A stretch of DNA of 64,000 bases from Valencia hispanica (taxonomy: Eukaryota > Chordata > Actinopteri > Cyprinodontiformes > Valenciidae). Below the pieces are notes generated by a model. The model was not told where the DNA came from and ran no database searches. It was given only the letters and a program-made list of their open reading frames with translations. The stretch lies in the NCBI GenBank assembly GCA_963556495.2, contig OY747700.1, positions 8,954,020 through 9,018,019 on the forward strand. Direction: 5' to 3'. The position numbers and the translations under genes were made by a program. Positions 32,066 to 43,500 of this stretch are shown in pieces; position 1 is the first letter of the stretch; each line of letters starts with the position of its first letter.

Positions 32066-32967
32066 AGTGTAACTGAACCCCATGAAAAAGCATAACCCCG
32101 TCCCCAGACAACATTTGAAAAATTCTACAAAGTGGGCGGAGCCAGGAGGCACGGAAGGGGGTGGAGGGGGGAACGGGGGGGTGGGGTGTGTGTTCAGGAG
32201 GACAGTGACAGCTAGCTTAATCTGACACTGAAACATGGACAGTGACCAAAGCGACGTTGGCAGTTGGTATCGATCTGATCGACGTTCATCTGTTTTATGT
32301 TAGCATTACCACTCAGAGACTGGACCCATCCTGTCTCTCTCTGCCTCAGCCGCACCAGCAGCACTGGCCTCATGCAGCGCTGACTCAGCGCCCTGAGCCA
32401 GCGGATCTCCTCCTTTGCCACCGGAGATAGAGGAGTAGAGGGAGGCTTTATGGAGCTGTATCAATTCGAGCCGCTGGCTCAGGACGCTGAGTCAGCGCTG
32501 CTTGAGCCCGGTGCTGCTGAGGCAGAGGAAGACAGGATGGGTCTGGTCTGAGTGGTAATGCTAACATAGGCTAACATTCAAAATTGTATGTTAGCTATGC
32601 TAACTAAGTGCTAATGTGATAATAATGGTAACCTGAAAAACGCAGTCCCACTCCAAACTCGCCACGGGGCCGGTATGTCTGATATTTATACACCCAAACC
32701 CACGGGGCGTGACTGTGAGACCATGGCTGCTGTGACACAGTCGATGCCTGTGACGTAAAGATGTACCGCTCTCCACAAAATTCAAATGCAGTAGCCACCG
32801 TTCAACCCTAAGAGGGCAGCACTAAGACGTTTTTAGACCAAAAAGTGTAGAATTAAACAAGTTTACACGAAAATGTAAAGAAAATCCCAGAAACTGAAAG
32901 ATTACATTGGTAAAGTCCCATTTATACAGTTTAGAAGCAAAAAAAAGTTTTGGGGATTAGTTACTCT
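32066..32967. mobile_element. TTAA-flanked MITE (piggyBac-like) with large internal hairpin
   Basis: A 902-bp insertion in the L2 relic, between TTAA at 32062-32065 and TTAA at 32968-32971. The ends are inverted: AGTGTAACTGAACCCC on the left and, read in reverse, AGAGTAACTAATCCCC on the right (13 of 16 positions). Removing one TTAA and the insert restores continuous L2 sequence (CTCTACATTAA then GATGTCACC). TTAA target duplications are typical of piggyBac-type elements. No transposase is encoded. Confidence 0.75.
32297..32567. repeat. Inverted repeat of about 100 bp inside the MITE
   Basis: Left arm about 32297-32402, right arm about 32470-32567, spacer about 67 bp. Paired blocks include ATGTTAGCATTACCACTCAG with its complement near 32552-32567, and GCGCTGACTCAGCG with its complement near 32480. 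The arms differ by a few indels. A transcript across it would fold into a long hairpin. Confidence 0.75.
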
Positions 32968-33297
32968 TTAAGATGTCACCAGGTGACTTTAAACCCATCC
33001 AAACCCTAAGTAAATGCATCAAACAAATCAATGGATGGATGTGCCATTACTTTCTCCAGCTGAAGAGAAGCAAAACAGAATTAATTACTTTTGGACCTCA
33101 AGAGGAATGAAACTACTGATCAGGCCCAAAATTTAGGTGTAGTAATGGACTCAGACCTGAACCTCCAGGGTCATAAAAAGGTTAACCTTCTATCATCTAA
33201 GGAACATTTCTAGGATTAAAGGACTGATGTTGCAACAGGACCTCGAAAAGCTCATCCATGCATTTATCTTTAGTCGGATTGATTACTGCAACAGCTG

Positions 33298-33905
33298 GTA
33301 AGACAGTGTCATTATTCACAGTGAAATGTGTCCTGTACGACATGGGCTGAAAGGCCACTCAGCAAGAAGGAAGTCATTGCTAAAAATAAAAATGAAAAGC
33401 TAGAATCCAGTTCGCAAATGCAGACAGGGACAAAGGCCTTAATTCTGGAGACATGTGCTGTGGTCTGATGAGACCAAGGTGGAACAGTTAGCTCATATTG
33501 CCCAGTTTTAAATTTAGAGGAAAAAGGGTTGTGCTTGTAAGCTGCATCATGCTGTGGGGCTGTTTTGCTGAAGGAGGAACTGGTGTGCACTTCATAAAAT
33601 AGATGGCATCATGAGAAAAGAACATTATGAGGAAAAACTTTAAAGCAACATCTAAAGATATCAGACAGGAAGTTAAAGCCCGGGCACAAATGGGTCTCCC
33701 AAATGGACAATGACCCTAGGAATACAGCCGAAGTGGTTACAATGTGGTTTAGGCACAACAGCTCAATGTTTTGGCATGGCCATAATATAGCCCTTATCTC
33801 AGTCCTATAGAGAATTTGAGGGACGATTTGAAAAGGGGTTTCTGCAAGTCAGGCGGCCTACAAACCGGACTCAGTTCCACCTGGTCTGTCAGGAGGAATG
33901 AGCGA
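33298..33905 (+). pseudogene. Tc1-like transposase remnant (sense)
   Basis: Well-preserved fish Tc1 blocks in order: GTGGTCTGATGAGACCAAGG TGGAAC, GCTGTTTTGCTGAAGGAGGA ACTGG, ATAGATGGCATCATGAGAAA, CAGGAAGTTAAAGCCCGGGC, AAATGGACAATGACCCTAGG (region of a catalytic Asp), CTCAGTCCTATAGAGAATTT (region of a downstream catalytic Asp/Glu block) and CTGTCAGGAGGAATGAGC. Frameshifts and stops prevent translation. It abuts the L2 relic directly at 33297. Confidence 0.8.
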
Positions 33906-34074
33906 TGGGCTGTTACACAAAGGGGGCGGGGCTAGGGCTAGACTGAGTGACAGACATCAGAATCACAACATGGGGTTTTAAAGATTGATGTAAATATAAA
34001 TACTTAAAACCCATAAATAATTCTAACTAATTAAAGCTGTTTCTCTGTCTTATCATTCTTAGATTATTATCTAC

Positions 34075-34477
34075 TAGGGATGTGTATTGGCAAAAATCTG
34101 GCAATACAATTTGTATCGCGATACAGGGGAGACAATACGATATATCTCGATATATCGCAATACTATGAGTAAGACTATATATTGTGATTTTTAAAACAGA
34201 ATTTAACTGTCACATTATTCTAAACACTCCAACCTGTTTCATACTTTAACACATCCTGTTTTATTACTAGATCTAGTTGATCTACTGGAACGAAGAAGGT
34301 GAAAACAGCCACAAACTATCAGTCATGCTTTTAATTTTAGTACAAAAATTACTGTAATCTGGTTCCATTCAAATCCATAAAAAAAAACAATATTTTTTGG
34401 TTTGAATATCGATACAATATAATATAGAAATAAAATATTGCAATATATCGGTGTATCGATATTTTCTTACATCCCTT
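34075..34477. mobile_element. hAT-like MITE with 8-bp target duplication
   Basis: Flanked by TTATCTAC at 34067-34074 and 34478-34485. Ends TAGGGATGTG and, on the right, TTACATCCCTT, an inverted pair with a terminal mismatch. The interior is rich in TATCG/CGATA words (GATATATCTCGATATATCGC; GCAATATATCGGTGTATCGA), which extend the inverted symmetry inward. No open frame. The 8-bp duplication and the ends fit the hAT superfamily. Confidence 0.82.
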
Positions 34478-34485
34478 TTATCTAC

Positions 34486-36029
34486 ACAAGAAGTGATAAT
34501 GTAGCATCTTCATAAATACAGAATAGAAGGAGCTGCTTCAGAAAGCAGGGCAGGATTAAAATCACTGAGTAATCAATGACTGATTTAACATTTTGATCGA
34601 TGATTGTCTAGGAGGAAACAAATCAGAGTATACTACTAGAATTAACTAGACTACAGCGTTGATAAAATCAACAGTTTTACTTTTGTTCTGAGTGCAAAGA
34701 CTTGACTGGGACTGAGCTGCCTCGGCGGAGGTCTGCGCTCTCCGAGTGCTTTTCTAGTTAAGACTATATAATTGAGCCAATTTTCCCCAAAAAATGACAC
34801 TTGAATGCTAATCATATTGCAAAGGTCAGTTCCTTTTATGATTACCTTTTGATATCATCAATTAAGATAAAAGAAATCTGATGTTATTCTTGGTTTACAG
34901 ATGACCTAGACAGGACAGAGAATGAGGTCCACCATGCAACCTGACACAGAACTAACTTTTGTGCTTGTCAGGGAAAGAAAAAAATGTAAATAATTGTTAC
35001 CTTTTGACTAATTTTATCATCCCGTTTTACCTAACATTAATACTGATTTTAGAGATCTTGTTTAGATTGTCACATTTAAGTTTGAAAATAAATACATCAT
35101 TTTGAAGTACATATCGCTGTATTTGGCTTTAAACAAGGTGCCACAATGATCAAGAAAGCTTTAATAAAAAGCCTTTTTTACTGCGTAGGTTTCCCCAGAT
35201 TCCTCTAAGATGGTGTGGGCTCAGCCCCCAATGTCTCCAGGTCCAGGAAACGCCCCTGTATTTGACCAAAGTCACACACTGTTAAGGCAACGCTACCAAA
35301 TACCTATTACATCTGTCATTATTGTTGCATTTAGAAAATAGAAATAATTTGGGTTTTTCTATCTGACCTAAAACAAGATGAGTTTGGTTTGATTTAACTT
35401 CAGACAGTGAGGAAAAAATGTGTATGTGTTTTTCTATTTGGTGTAAGTAAACTTCTGGTTTCAGGTGTAGATACCTGTGCTGATGGCAAACAATATTTTA
35501 TTTCTGTATCACGACATGACCACAGTCTCTGTCTAAGCGTCTCTGTATCATCAACGAGTTTATGGATCAGAATTTCTTACATTTTTAAGCCAAAAGACAT
35601 TTACACAAAATAAAAATATATTTCATGAGTCTGGGGTGTTAGTTCTCTATTTAACTATTCCTCCACCATTCCGGTGATCTCCTCCAGGGGGCCTGCCTAA
35701 GACGAGGACCTGTCCATCACTGCTGAGGGCGGAGCTCAGCTGTGAGGTGGAGCTCCATACACACTTGCAGCTCATGGAGCCATCATCTGGATAAAAGGAG
35801 CTGGCTGTCAGTTCTTTAAAGCCTGAGTATTTTTCCTCTGTAGTTTCCCTTGAAGAAAACTCCTCGCTATCCATCTTCCAGCTAAGTGTGAGCTCCTGTT
35901 CTCATTGTCCATGCTCCAGCTCCTAGCTCTGCCTGTCCGCCCTTCATCTCTCCTCCAACATCCACCTCTGGTGTTCCACTCCCCTGGACCCTTCTACCAC
36001 AAATGCCCAAGGACACTTCTGGACTTATT
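34486..36029. other. Intergenic, mostly unassigned
   Basis: Includes GGAGGTCTGCGCTCTCCGAG TGCTTTTCTAGTT at about 34728-34760, which I know as part of a widespread animal repeat terminus but cannot name. At 35647-35874 a minus-strand 75-codon frame (start MDSEEFSSRETTEEKYSGFK) has mildly coding-like composition but no recognisable domain and no visible splice context. Confidence 0.35.
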
Positions 36030-36358
36030 TCTAATTTTAGCTCAGAGCTAAATATTTAGCTAATATGCAAATTTACTTGCCAATAAGCAGAAGTGGACTC
36101 AAATTTATTTATTTAATTTGTAAACTAAACATTTAGCTTGTTAACTAAGTATTTAGTTTAGAGCTAAATAATTAATTTGTAAACTCAATAATTACCTTGC
36201 TAACTAAATATTTAGCGTGAAACTGTGACATTTATAAAGGAATAAATAGCAAATATGACTTTGAAAAATTACCCACCATTTATTTATCTTATGAAAGACT
36301 AAATACCCCAAATATTGCTGTCAATTATTGACTGTAGTTTTACAAACGGCACTCCGTA
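36030..36358 (+). mobile_element. Foldback element copy D (right half)
   Basis: Starts in the core-proximal array (CTAAATATTTAGCTAATATG, then TTTACTTGCCAATAAGC) and ends with the right terminus (AACTGTGACATTTATAAAGG ... TTTTACAAACGGCACTCCG). The left half is missing; copy E begins 0.8 kb to the right. Confidence 0.7.
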
Positions 36359-37171
36359 GATACGAACATAAAATGAAGGTATAGTTGCTTTGTCCAAATT
36401 ACCGAAAGAGCGCATTTGGGGAGTTCGAGTGGTACTGCATCTTGCGATATGTAATTGACTGCTCTAATTCTTTTGCCTGCCCTGCTCTGGTAAGCTCCTG
36501 AAACACAGATCCTTCCACTTTGACATATTCACTGTTTATATAGAGAATCCTTACTGTCTCTGCCTATTTTGCCAAAAAAATGCAACCTCTCATAAAGTGT
36601 TCCTCAAAGTAGATAGTATTTCCATAGTAAATGAGGAAGGAGGGAGTAAACTGAAATTATTATACCACACCCTCAAAGCATTCCAACAGCCAAACACATT
36701 CACTCGGCTGCAGTCTGCTCTGATACACAGCTTTGATAGAGAAGTTAGGAGGAAGAGCTTTACATAAGGTAACATTTGCATAAACCAGTAGGCTAGAGAC
36801 AAACCCACAACTTCAACTGCAAAAAAAAGCTACTCTTTCTAGAGAGCCACAACCACCCAGCATTGGCTTGTTGCAAGTTTCTTGAAAATGGATCTACTAT
36901 GAAGCTTAGTCTTGGAGATGAGTTTAAGAAAAAAAAAATTGCAAACAAGACTGCGAGTTTACTTTTACTGGATATCGAGCTATGGAGATATCTACCGCCA
37001 CACTGAGCTGCCAAAATCTTAGACATCCCCCCCCCCCCCCCCCCCGAAAAAATGTCTAAATCGGATCATGTCACAACTGTAGGGTCCATATTCACCCAAG
37101 CACCAAACAGCAAAGAGAAAAAGCTAAATGGTGGAGATCACAAAGATACTTTTGCATGTATAATACTAAGA
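36359..37171. other. Intergenic with a 19-base C run
   Basis: Unassigned AT-rich DNA, with a run of 19 C at 37027-37045. No gene supported. Confidence 0.45.
37027..37045 (+). repeat. Poly-C tract (19 bp)
   Basis: Uninterrupted C run. Such runs are length-unstable and hard to sequence, so the number of C may not be exact. Confidence 0.9.
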
Positions 37172-37545
37172 AGTGCAGTTTGTAAAGTCCAACAGTCAAA
37201 AATTAACAACAATGATTTGGGTTATTTAGCCTGTCATAAGAGAAATAAATGAGGGTTGATTTTTCAAAGCCAATGTTTGCGTCCATGTTATTTATTCATT
37301 CATAATTGTCACAGTTTCAAACTAAATATTTAGTTTGAAGTTAAATATTTAGCTAGCAAGCTAAGATGCCTAGCTAAATATATAGCTTGAAGTAAATATT
37401 TAACTCGGAGCTAAATATTTAGCTAATTTGCACATTTGATTTACTTGACCATAAGCTGGGTCTACCAAGCTAATTTAGTATCAAACTAAATATTTAGCTC
37501 GCTAATTAAGTATTTATTTCGAAGTTAAATATTTTGTTTGTCCAA
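37172..37545 (+). mobile_element. Foldback element copy E (left half)
   Basis: Left terminus AGTGCAGTTTGTAAAGTCCA ACAGTCAAAAATTAACA, GGGTTATTTAGCCTGTCATA, ATTGTCACAGTTTCAAACTA, then an array of about ten CTAAATATTTAG-type units to about 37545. No right terminus follows. Together with copy D (36030-36358) it could represent two halves of a rearranged element in inverted order. Confidence 0.7.
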
Positions 37546-37689
37546 GCTTAGACTTTGTGTTAGAAAAGAAACATTATTTTTAGTACTGAAGAAGTCCTAA
37601 TTAATTCATGCTTGTCTTAGAGTTGTGATTATACCAAAAGTAAAGAATGATCAAACAGCTTATTTAATGTAATATTAAAAAAAGGATAT

Positions 37690-37695
37690 TTATTT
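37690..37695 (-). terminator. Candidate poly(A) signal of the claudin at 38026
   Basis: Plus-strand TTTATT (coding-strand AATAAA), about 330 bp beyond the stop codon. Confidence 0.35.
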
Positions 37696-38025
37696 ACATT
37701 TTCAGACAGATTACTTTTTATAACAGGCACTTTAAAATAAAATATTCAAACAAGTACAAATGAAATGCATAAAAAAACAGAACAATATTACGTATCAAAG
37801 TAACACAAGAAAAGTTGTTCCCAGATATGTCGTCATTTTCTCTCTTGCTTGTCAAATAATTTGCGCCGCAGCTACAGTTATTTGGGCGTGTTCGCTGTCT
37901 CGTTCTTATGATAAAGAAAAGTGCTGGAGCTCAGCATGAAAGCATCAGACCAGATCCTGAACACAACACAGTCACTGTGAAAGATATATATTTGTATATG
38001 TATATGTCTCAGTCTCTTAACCCTC

Positions 38026-38652
38026 TCAGACGTAGTCCTTGGAAGGAGCAGTTGAACGAGGAGCGGAGTACTTGGCAGAGAAATTGTCTTTGGGAGGGCA
38101 GTTGGCACAGAGCAGTCCACCACCCAAGATGAGGAGGGCAGAGGCCCCCCAACCGATGAAGAGTGATGCTCCAATCTCCCTTTTCATTGAATTGTTTATC
38201 ATCGGGTTGTAGAATTCCTGTACAATGGTGCTTGCCGTCCAGGAAACAGGGATGAGGCACAGAATACCAGCAATAATGAACATGGCACCAGCTGCAATGC
38301 ACACCTTGGCTTTGGAGCTCTCGTCCTCCACACAGTTGGTGCATTTGCCCCCTGCGATGGCGAGAAGAAGGGCAAAGATGCCGACGAGAATGGAGATGAT
38401 GAGGAGGGCGCGGGCTGCCTGGAGATCTGAGCCAAGAGCCAACATGGAGTCATAAACCTTGCACTGCATCTGGCCTGTGCTCTGAACCACACACTCCATC
38501 CAGATCCCCTGCCACGTTGTTTGAGCCGTGACGATATTCTGGCCGATGAAGGCTGTCACTTTCCACTGGGGGAGAGCGCAGGCAATGATGGCCCCAATCC
38601 AGCCAATGAGGGCAAGAGCAATGCCCAAGATCTGGAGTCCTGCAGACACCAT
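38026..38652 (-). CDS. Claudin-4-like tight-junction protein (SKDYV end)
   Basis: Single-exon, 208-residue claudin, the shortest canonical copy, start [10 protein letters not shown]. Signature W30 within ALPQWKV (Q instead of the near-invariant M before W), W47-Q-G-I-W51, C54, C64; C54 is preceded by E (GIWMECVVQ) where others have N, S or T. TM segments at about 8-28, 82-102, 117-137 and 161-181. The loop [17 protein letters not shown] resembles that of the gene at 59848. ECL2 has [17 protein letters not shown]. The tail is about 24 residues, ending APSKDYV, a PDZ ligand. It is the last minus-strand claudin before the orientation switch and has the clearest TATA box of the group. Confidence 0.97.
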   Translation of the reverse strand: MVSAGLQILGIALALIGWIGAIIACALPQWKVTAFIGQNIVTAQTTWQGIWMECVVQSTGQMQCKVYDSMLALGSDLQAARALLIISILVGIFALLLAIAGGKCTNCVEDESSKAKVCIAAGAMFIIAGILCLIPVSWTASTIVQEFYNPMINNSMKREIGASLFIGWGASALLILGGGLLCANCPPKDNFSAKYSAPRSTAPSKDYV

Positions 38653-38770
38653 GTCTCAGAAGGTTTGTCGCTGTTGTCCCAAAAGGAAATTGTCCAAAAG
38701 CTTTGTTCTTTTTGCAAGTCTCACTTGAGAGGTCGCCAAGAGTAAATGTTTGTCGTGGGTGGAAGTGGGT

Positions 38771-38778
38771 CTTTTATA
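38771..38778 (-). promoter_or_regulatory. TATA box of the claudin at 38026-38652
   Basis: Coding strand TATAAAAG (plus strand CTTTTATA), about 120 bp upstream of the ATG. A strong match to the TATA consensus at a suitable distance. Confidence 0.6.
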
Positions 38779-38984
38779 CACACTTAGCCCAGGAGGGGCC
38801 TGTCACATGCTCACACTGTGTCATGCAGAGCTGTGACGTCGGTTTCACTCTCACCCCCTTTCCCCACCTCCAGGCATGTCTCATCACGTCAGGTTTTTGT
38901 CCTGATAGGGATAATCGAAGCAGGTGGAAATGCAGCAACATGACTCATATATGTTTGGCTTCTATGGAAGATTCAAATACGAAA

Positions 38985-39213
38985 AAAAACAGCCACACCC
39001 CAGTTATCAGGTGCATATTTTTGTCTGTTTAGTTGAAGGGTTGAAAATCCTTCAGGCTTCCAAAATACTTTTTTTTCTATTAATTCTTTAAAAGTAAATC
39101 CAAGTAATTCCAAAGATATTTCCTCAAATTTTTTCAAACCATTTTAGCTTTGATTTACATTAGAGAGAAAAACAAATATTCATACCATGCAACTTTATTT
39201 GTATAGCTCTTTA
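38985..39213 (+). repeat. Direct repeat, first copy
   Basis: AAAACAGCCACACCCCAGTT through AGTAAATCCAAGTAATTCCA AAG, CCATTTTAGCTTTGATTTAC and AACAAATATTCATACCATGC to TTTATTTGTATAGC. It matches 39698-39900 block for block with scattered differences and one deletion of about 25 bp in the second copy. The end resembles a reversed LINE tail. Confidence 0.75.
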
Positions 39214-39531
39214 TACACAGCCACACAGCTCACCAAAGTACTTGTTTCAGATGTTACTTCACAGCTGCAGAGCAGGAAGTTTGCTCTGTTAAGCCCTCTG
39301 GGTTGTGGCATGGTTTGAACAGTTTTTTATAAATAAATCATAAGCATTCATTCCCAAGTGCCTCAAGATTAAACAATGTAGCTACCAAAAAGTTATAATA
39401 GCCTTTGAATTTGCTTACAGTTTGTTATGTAGCAATAACATAACTTTTACTCTTATCGCTAAATAAAATCTGGTGCAATGGTAGAAACACGGTGGTTTTG
39501 TGGTTGTTAGATGAAATACATGTCAAGAACT

Positions 39532-39985
39532 CGTTTGTAAAGTTATACAGTCAAAGTTTAACAGCAATACTTTGAGACTCAAACTAAATATTTAGCTTGC
39601 TAACTAAGTATTTAGTTCAAGAGATACATATTTAGTTTGAAACTGGGACATTTATAAATGAATAAATAACATAAATGCAAATATAGACTTTGAAGAATGA
39701 AAACAGCCACACCTCAATTATCGGGCGCTCGTTTTTGTCTGTTTTGTTGAAGGATTGAAAGGATTTTGTTTTCTTTAAAAGTAAATCCAAGTAATTCCAA
39801 AGATTTTTCCTAAAATTTATTCAAAACCATTTTAGCTTTGATTTACTCTAGCGAGAGAAAAAACAAATATTCATACCATACCACTTTATTTGTATAGCAC
39901 TGTGACATTTATAAATGAATAAATAACATAGATGCAAATATAGACTTTAAAAAATAAACCCCCATTTATTTCTCTTATGACAGGC
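39532..39985 (+). mobile_element. Foldback element copy F, split by a duplicated segment
   Basis: Left terminus TCGTTTGTAAAGTTATACAG TCAAAG at 39531, then only three or four array units, and the right terminus ACTGGGACATTTATAAATGA at about 39645. After ATAGACTTTGAAGAATG the sequence switches at 39698 to the direct repeat copy (39698-39900). It then repeats CTGTGACATTTATAAATGAA through ATAGACTTTAAAAAATAAAC to about 39985. The right terminus is therefore present twice. Confidence 0.65.
39698..39900 (+). repeat. Direct repeat, second copy, inside foldback copy F
   Basis: Copy of 38985-39213 (AAACAGCCACACCTCAATTA, AGTAAATCCAAGTAATTCCA, TTATTTGTATAGCAC). It is joined on both sides to foldback right-terminus sequence, which points to a local duplication by unequal exchange or template switching. 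Confidence 0.75.
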
Positions 39986-42900
39986 TAACATTTTAAAGGT
40001 TGATAAACACAGAATTTCATTAATATTTGATCGGATTACAAAAAATCAAAATGGCTGCTTCCACTATGTTTTGACTTCCCCGACCCGAGTGCAGAAAAAA
40101 GCAGAACATGTCTATATTCACAGTAAAAAAAGAAAAAGCTGCTTTGGTTGACTGTAAGCACAGGGATGCAAATCTGTGGGGGATCTAATTACCCATCATG
40201 AATTTAAAAAAAGCCTTTTTCAACCACAAAGAAAGTCGTCAAGCACATGAGTACATCAATTGAAACTGGCCAATTTGCTGACTAGCCACGCTGATGAACC
40301 GATGTGTTCAACATTGTTTTCCTTTATTCTGGTAACCGAGAAATAAGCATGGAAAAACTGCTGACCTTCTTGTGATGTCAGGGCGTTTAAAGATGAACGG
40401 CTGGGCTGACGAGGAACAGCTTGTCTTAGGAGGGAATGTACGCTCTGTAGTCCAGATCCCTGCTTGAATTATCAATAGTTTTTCCGCAGCAGTGGGAAAA
40501 CATCAATCAAGTGGGAGAAGTTTGGAAAATGGCAACCACAACCTCTTTAGATTTTCTGCTGCACAAAAAAACCAAAAAAAAACCAGGGAACAGTGATAGG
40601 GGGGCCGAGAGAGGAAGAGGCAGACCACGATAGTCTCAAAAATGAATGGAGGCTGTGTTTAAGGGCCGGAGGTACCCTTACGACTATAATACCTCTTTTT
40701 TTATCCAAGGTGGGATCACTGAAGGGACTTTAGCCGGGCTGTGGAGATTGGGTTCTGGGCATAAGGAGGCACAGAGGAATTTCTGCAATTAAGACACTGA
40801 GGACAGATGCTTTCAGGACGAGATCAGCCTGATGTAGAAGTTTGATAAGAGGGGATCATCAATGCAAAGACTTAAAAGCAACAAGCAACTGACAAAACAA
40901 CAAAAGGTTCACACTGTTTAAAACTATTTTGCTTACATGCCTGACAAAAAAGGGCAAACTTTGCAAAACGCAACTGTAATGTACATGTTTCTGGAGCAAC
41001 CGCTCAGTTGTTTGACTTCTTCAGCCGTGAGAAAATGCCAGAGGGAGGAGAAGCGACAAGTGTGAGCAGGTAAGCCAAACCAAGCCCAGACCTCGGAGTC
41101 TAACGGCCGCCGTTGGCTGTGCGTCAGCCAAGCCCTTTGCCTCTGTCTGGCATTATGCATCACTGCAAAAAGCCCCAAAAACAAGTCTGCAGACAAGGAT
41201 TCAGGATAAGTTCTGAATTGGATTAAGAATTTAAAGGATAGTTGTGTTCCTACAGCCGTTTAATCATTAATCAAACCATTTGTTGCCTCATTTTGGGACA
41301 AAACTAAACAAACTGGGAAGTAAACTGCTGTCAGTAACATTGTTTTACACCAAGCACTGAGTGGTTTCATTGATCCGAATGGGGAAGTGCGCTTGATGAC
41401 CTGTGTGACGTGTCAGAGTGCCCTCGGGCCATTGTTCAGGACGAGTCACAGTTTCAGTGGGCTATTTATAATCAGTGAATGAGAGTAAACCATGTTGGGA
41501 CACGAGATAAACATTGATCTCGGATTTTTCATCGTTTCTACGTAAAATTTCCTGATCAATAAATCAATAAAGCTGAAAGGCTCACAGGACTGCTGTTAAG
41601 ATCCTCACTTCATGTATTTTCTCATTTTTACATTAACGTGTTGCTAAACCCAGGAAATCCCGATTTCTTTTGGGAGCATGCTATTTGGTAACCAGCTAAA
41701 TTACAATAATCTGATTTGAAATTACTGTTAAAAAAACAGAATAAAACTAGAGTCGTGTCAAAGGTGAGCTAGAAAGAGCTGGGGTTTTTTTTTGGCCTGT
41801 AAATTCAGATGAATTGAAGGTTCATGCATCATAAAAAATAACATTTTCCTTCCTCTTTCTGTTGAGTTTTTCTTTCTGTTGCTCATCAATGTTTTACATT
41901 TTGATATTATTTACAACATATAATTGTCATGAACTAATAAACAGCAACAGGAATAAACAAAAACTGGTATAAAAACATGAACGCTACACACGTTATACCG
42001 GAAGCAACACGTAAGGGTATTGGTGCTTGTTTTTGAAGGCCGCCTCTGGCCTTATTAGGTCAGAGCAAATGTGCTGTGAAGAAACGCTTAACCTGCTCTG
42101 CCTTCATGGAAGTGGTCCGACTGGTTCGCACTCCCACGACAGGTGTATTTCAAGGTGTTCCGCCTCTGGCTGCGCTATTGTTGCCAGGAAACCGTCCAGA
42201 CATGTTTCCTGCACCTTCTGCAACTGTGGAGGAGCCACAAACAGGCCACTAGTATCTAAACTTAATTTATGAAAAGGAAACATTTTACTAAATAAATGAA
42301 GAAAACCTTGATCGTGTGAGATCAAGGTCAAAGAAAGGTTGTTTTATCTGCAAATTAACCTCTAAATGTTTATTTATTTATTTAAACATTTAATGGAGAA
42401 TCAGCCCCATGAGTTGCTACATCTCGTTTTCATGGGGGTCCAAAAAGTCCACAAAAATATTCAGGGACTTTACTGAAAAGTTCATTTAAAGCCAATTAAA
42501 AATCCAAAATAATAACTCAAAATGTGCCTTCTTGCATCTGTATGTTTCAGAATATTTAATGCATGTTCAGCACCGATTCTTGATACGACTCTATGCACAG
42601 GGTACCATTCTGCCAGGGAGTGGCACAAAAGCTAAAAAAAATGAATCTATCAGATGCAGCCTGAACAAGTTTTCTTTTGCTTGCTGGCATGACTAGTTAG
42701 TGACGAGGGAGTGGGAACCCCCTGAGACCATTTAAAAAGCATGAAAACAGCAACATATAGACAGTTTGAACCTAAACTGCAGTTATTATGCTGTTTTTTG
42801 TTTGTTTATTTTTATTTTTTTTACTATTCAAGCCACCGTTTTGGTTTTTGAAACATTTGGACAAACTTAAATGTCAGGCGCAGAAGGAGGGCGTCGCCCA

Positions 42901-43235
42901 GAGCGGCATTAATGCAGGAACTGTGCACTGTGTATGTTTAATAATAACTAATCTATTAGTCCAACTGTCACCCTCTTAACCAACAGGAGAGTTTAAACCT
43001 TGTTTAAATCTTATATTGACTGCTTCATGTTTGTGCCTCCTCTAGTGAATACAACGTCCTTCTAAAGGAAGTTCTTGGAAGTAACAAGTCATAACATGTT
43101 AGAAGTGGTTACTCCCTAGAACTAAACGCATCCAGAACAAATTGTTACACTACAGGGTTTCAGTTGTAAGTCAAGAAGCAGAGGAACATTGGCAACACAG
43201 AAAGGGTGGTTGGGGCGTGGAGAGTAGGAGTTAAT
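39986..43235. other. Intergenic, no gene recognised
   Basis: About 3.2 kb holding the claudin orientation switch together with the next 1.9 kb. No coding sequence is supported: frames at 40933-41196 (-) and 42027-42272 (+) lack recognisable features. No named repeat family apart from short A/T runs. Confidence 0.45.
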
Positions 43236-43500
43236 AATGACTCTCAAAGGTCTACAGACTGAATGTAGTTTTAGACTCTGGCCAAGCTATTCCAAAACTT
43301 GAATTATTCTGCCAGAAAGTAATTTTACATTTTAGGCCACATTTAAAAAAAGAAAATCTTAGTTCAAATTAACCCCACAGCATAATGCTGCAACCACCAT
43401 GTTTAACTGCAGACAGGGTTGTTTGCTTGGTGATTCTCAGAATCGCAACTGTGGCCCAAAGCTTACATTTTAGTTTCATTAGACCAAGCATTAAAAAAAC
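43236..43500 (-). pseudogene. Tc1-like transposase remnant
   Basis: In reverse orientation: AGACTCTGGCCAAGCTATTC CAAAACTT, CCCCACAGCATAATGCTGCA ACCACCATGTTTAACTGCAG and TTAGTTTCATTAGACCAAGC are hallmark stretches of fish Tc1-like transposase genes. Strongly decayed, with the catalytic middle largely deleted. Confidence 0.6.

Larger units (their letters stand above)
31640..33297 (+). mobile_element. Decayed L2-like LINE interrupted by a TTAA-flanked MITE
   Basis: Left piece 31640-32061 includes TTCACATGTGGGGTTCCTCA AGGCTG (RT CGVPQG region), then GGTACAGTACTTGGCTGGTT TGAG and ACTATGCAGATGATACTCAG (catalytic YADD region). The order of blocks shows rearrangement. The right piece 32972-33297 resumes with GATGTCACCAGGTGACTTTA, continues through TTTTGGACCTCAAGAGGAAT, and ends at GGATTGATTACTGCAACAGC, where a Tc1 relic begins. 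Many stops and deletions. Confidence 0.8.
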
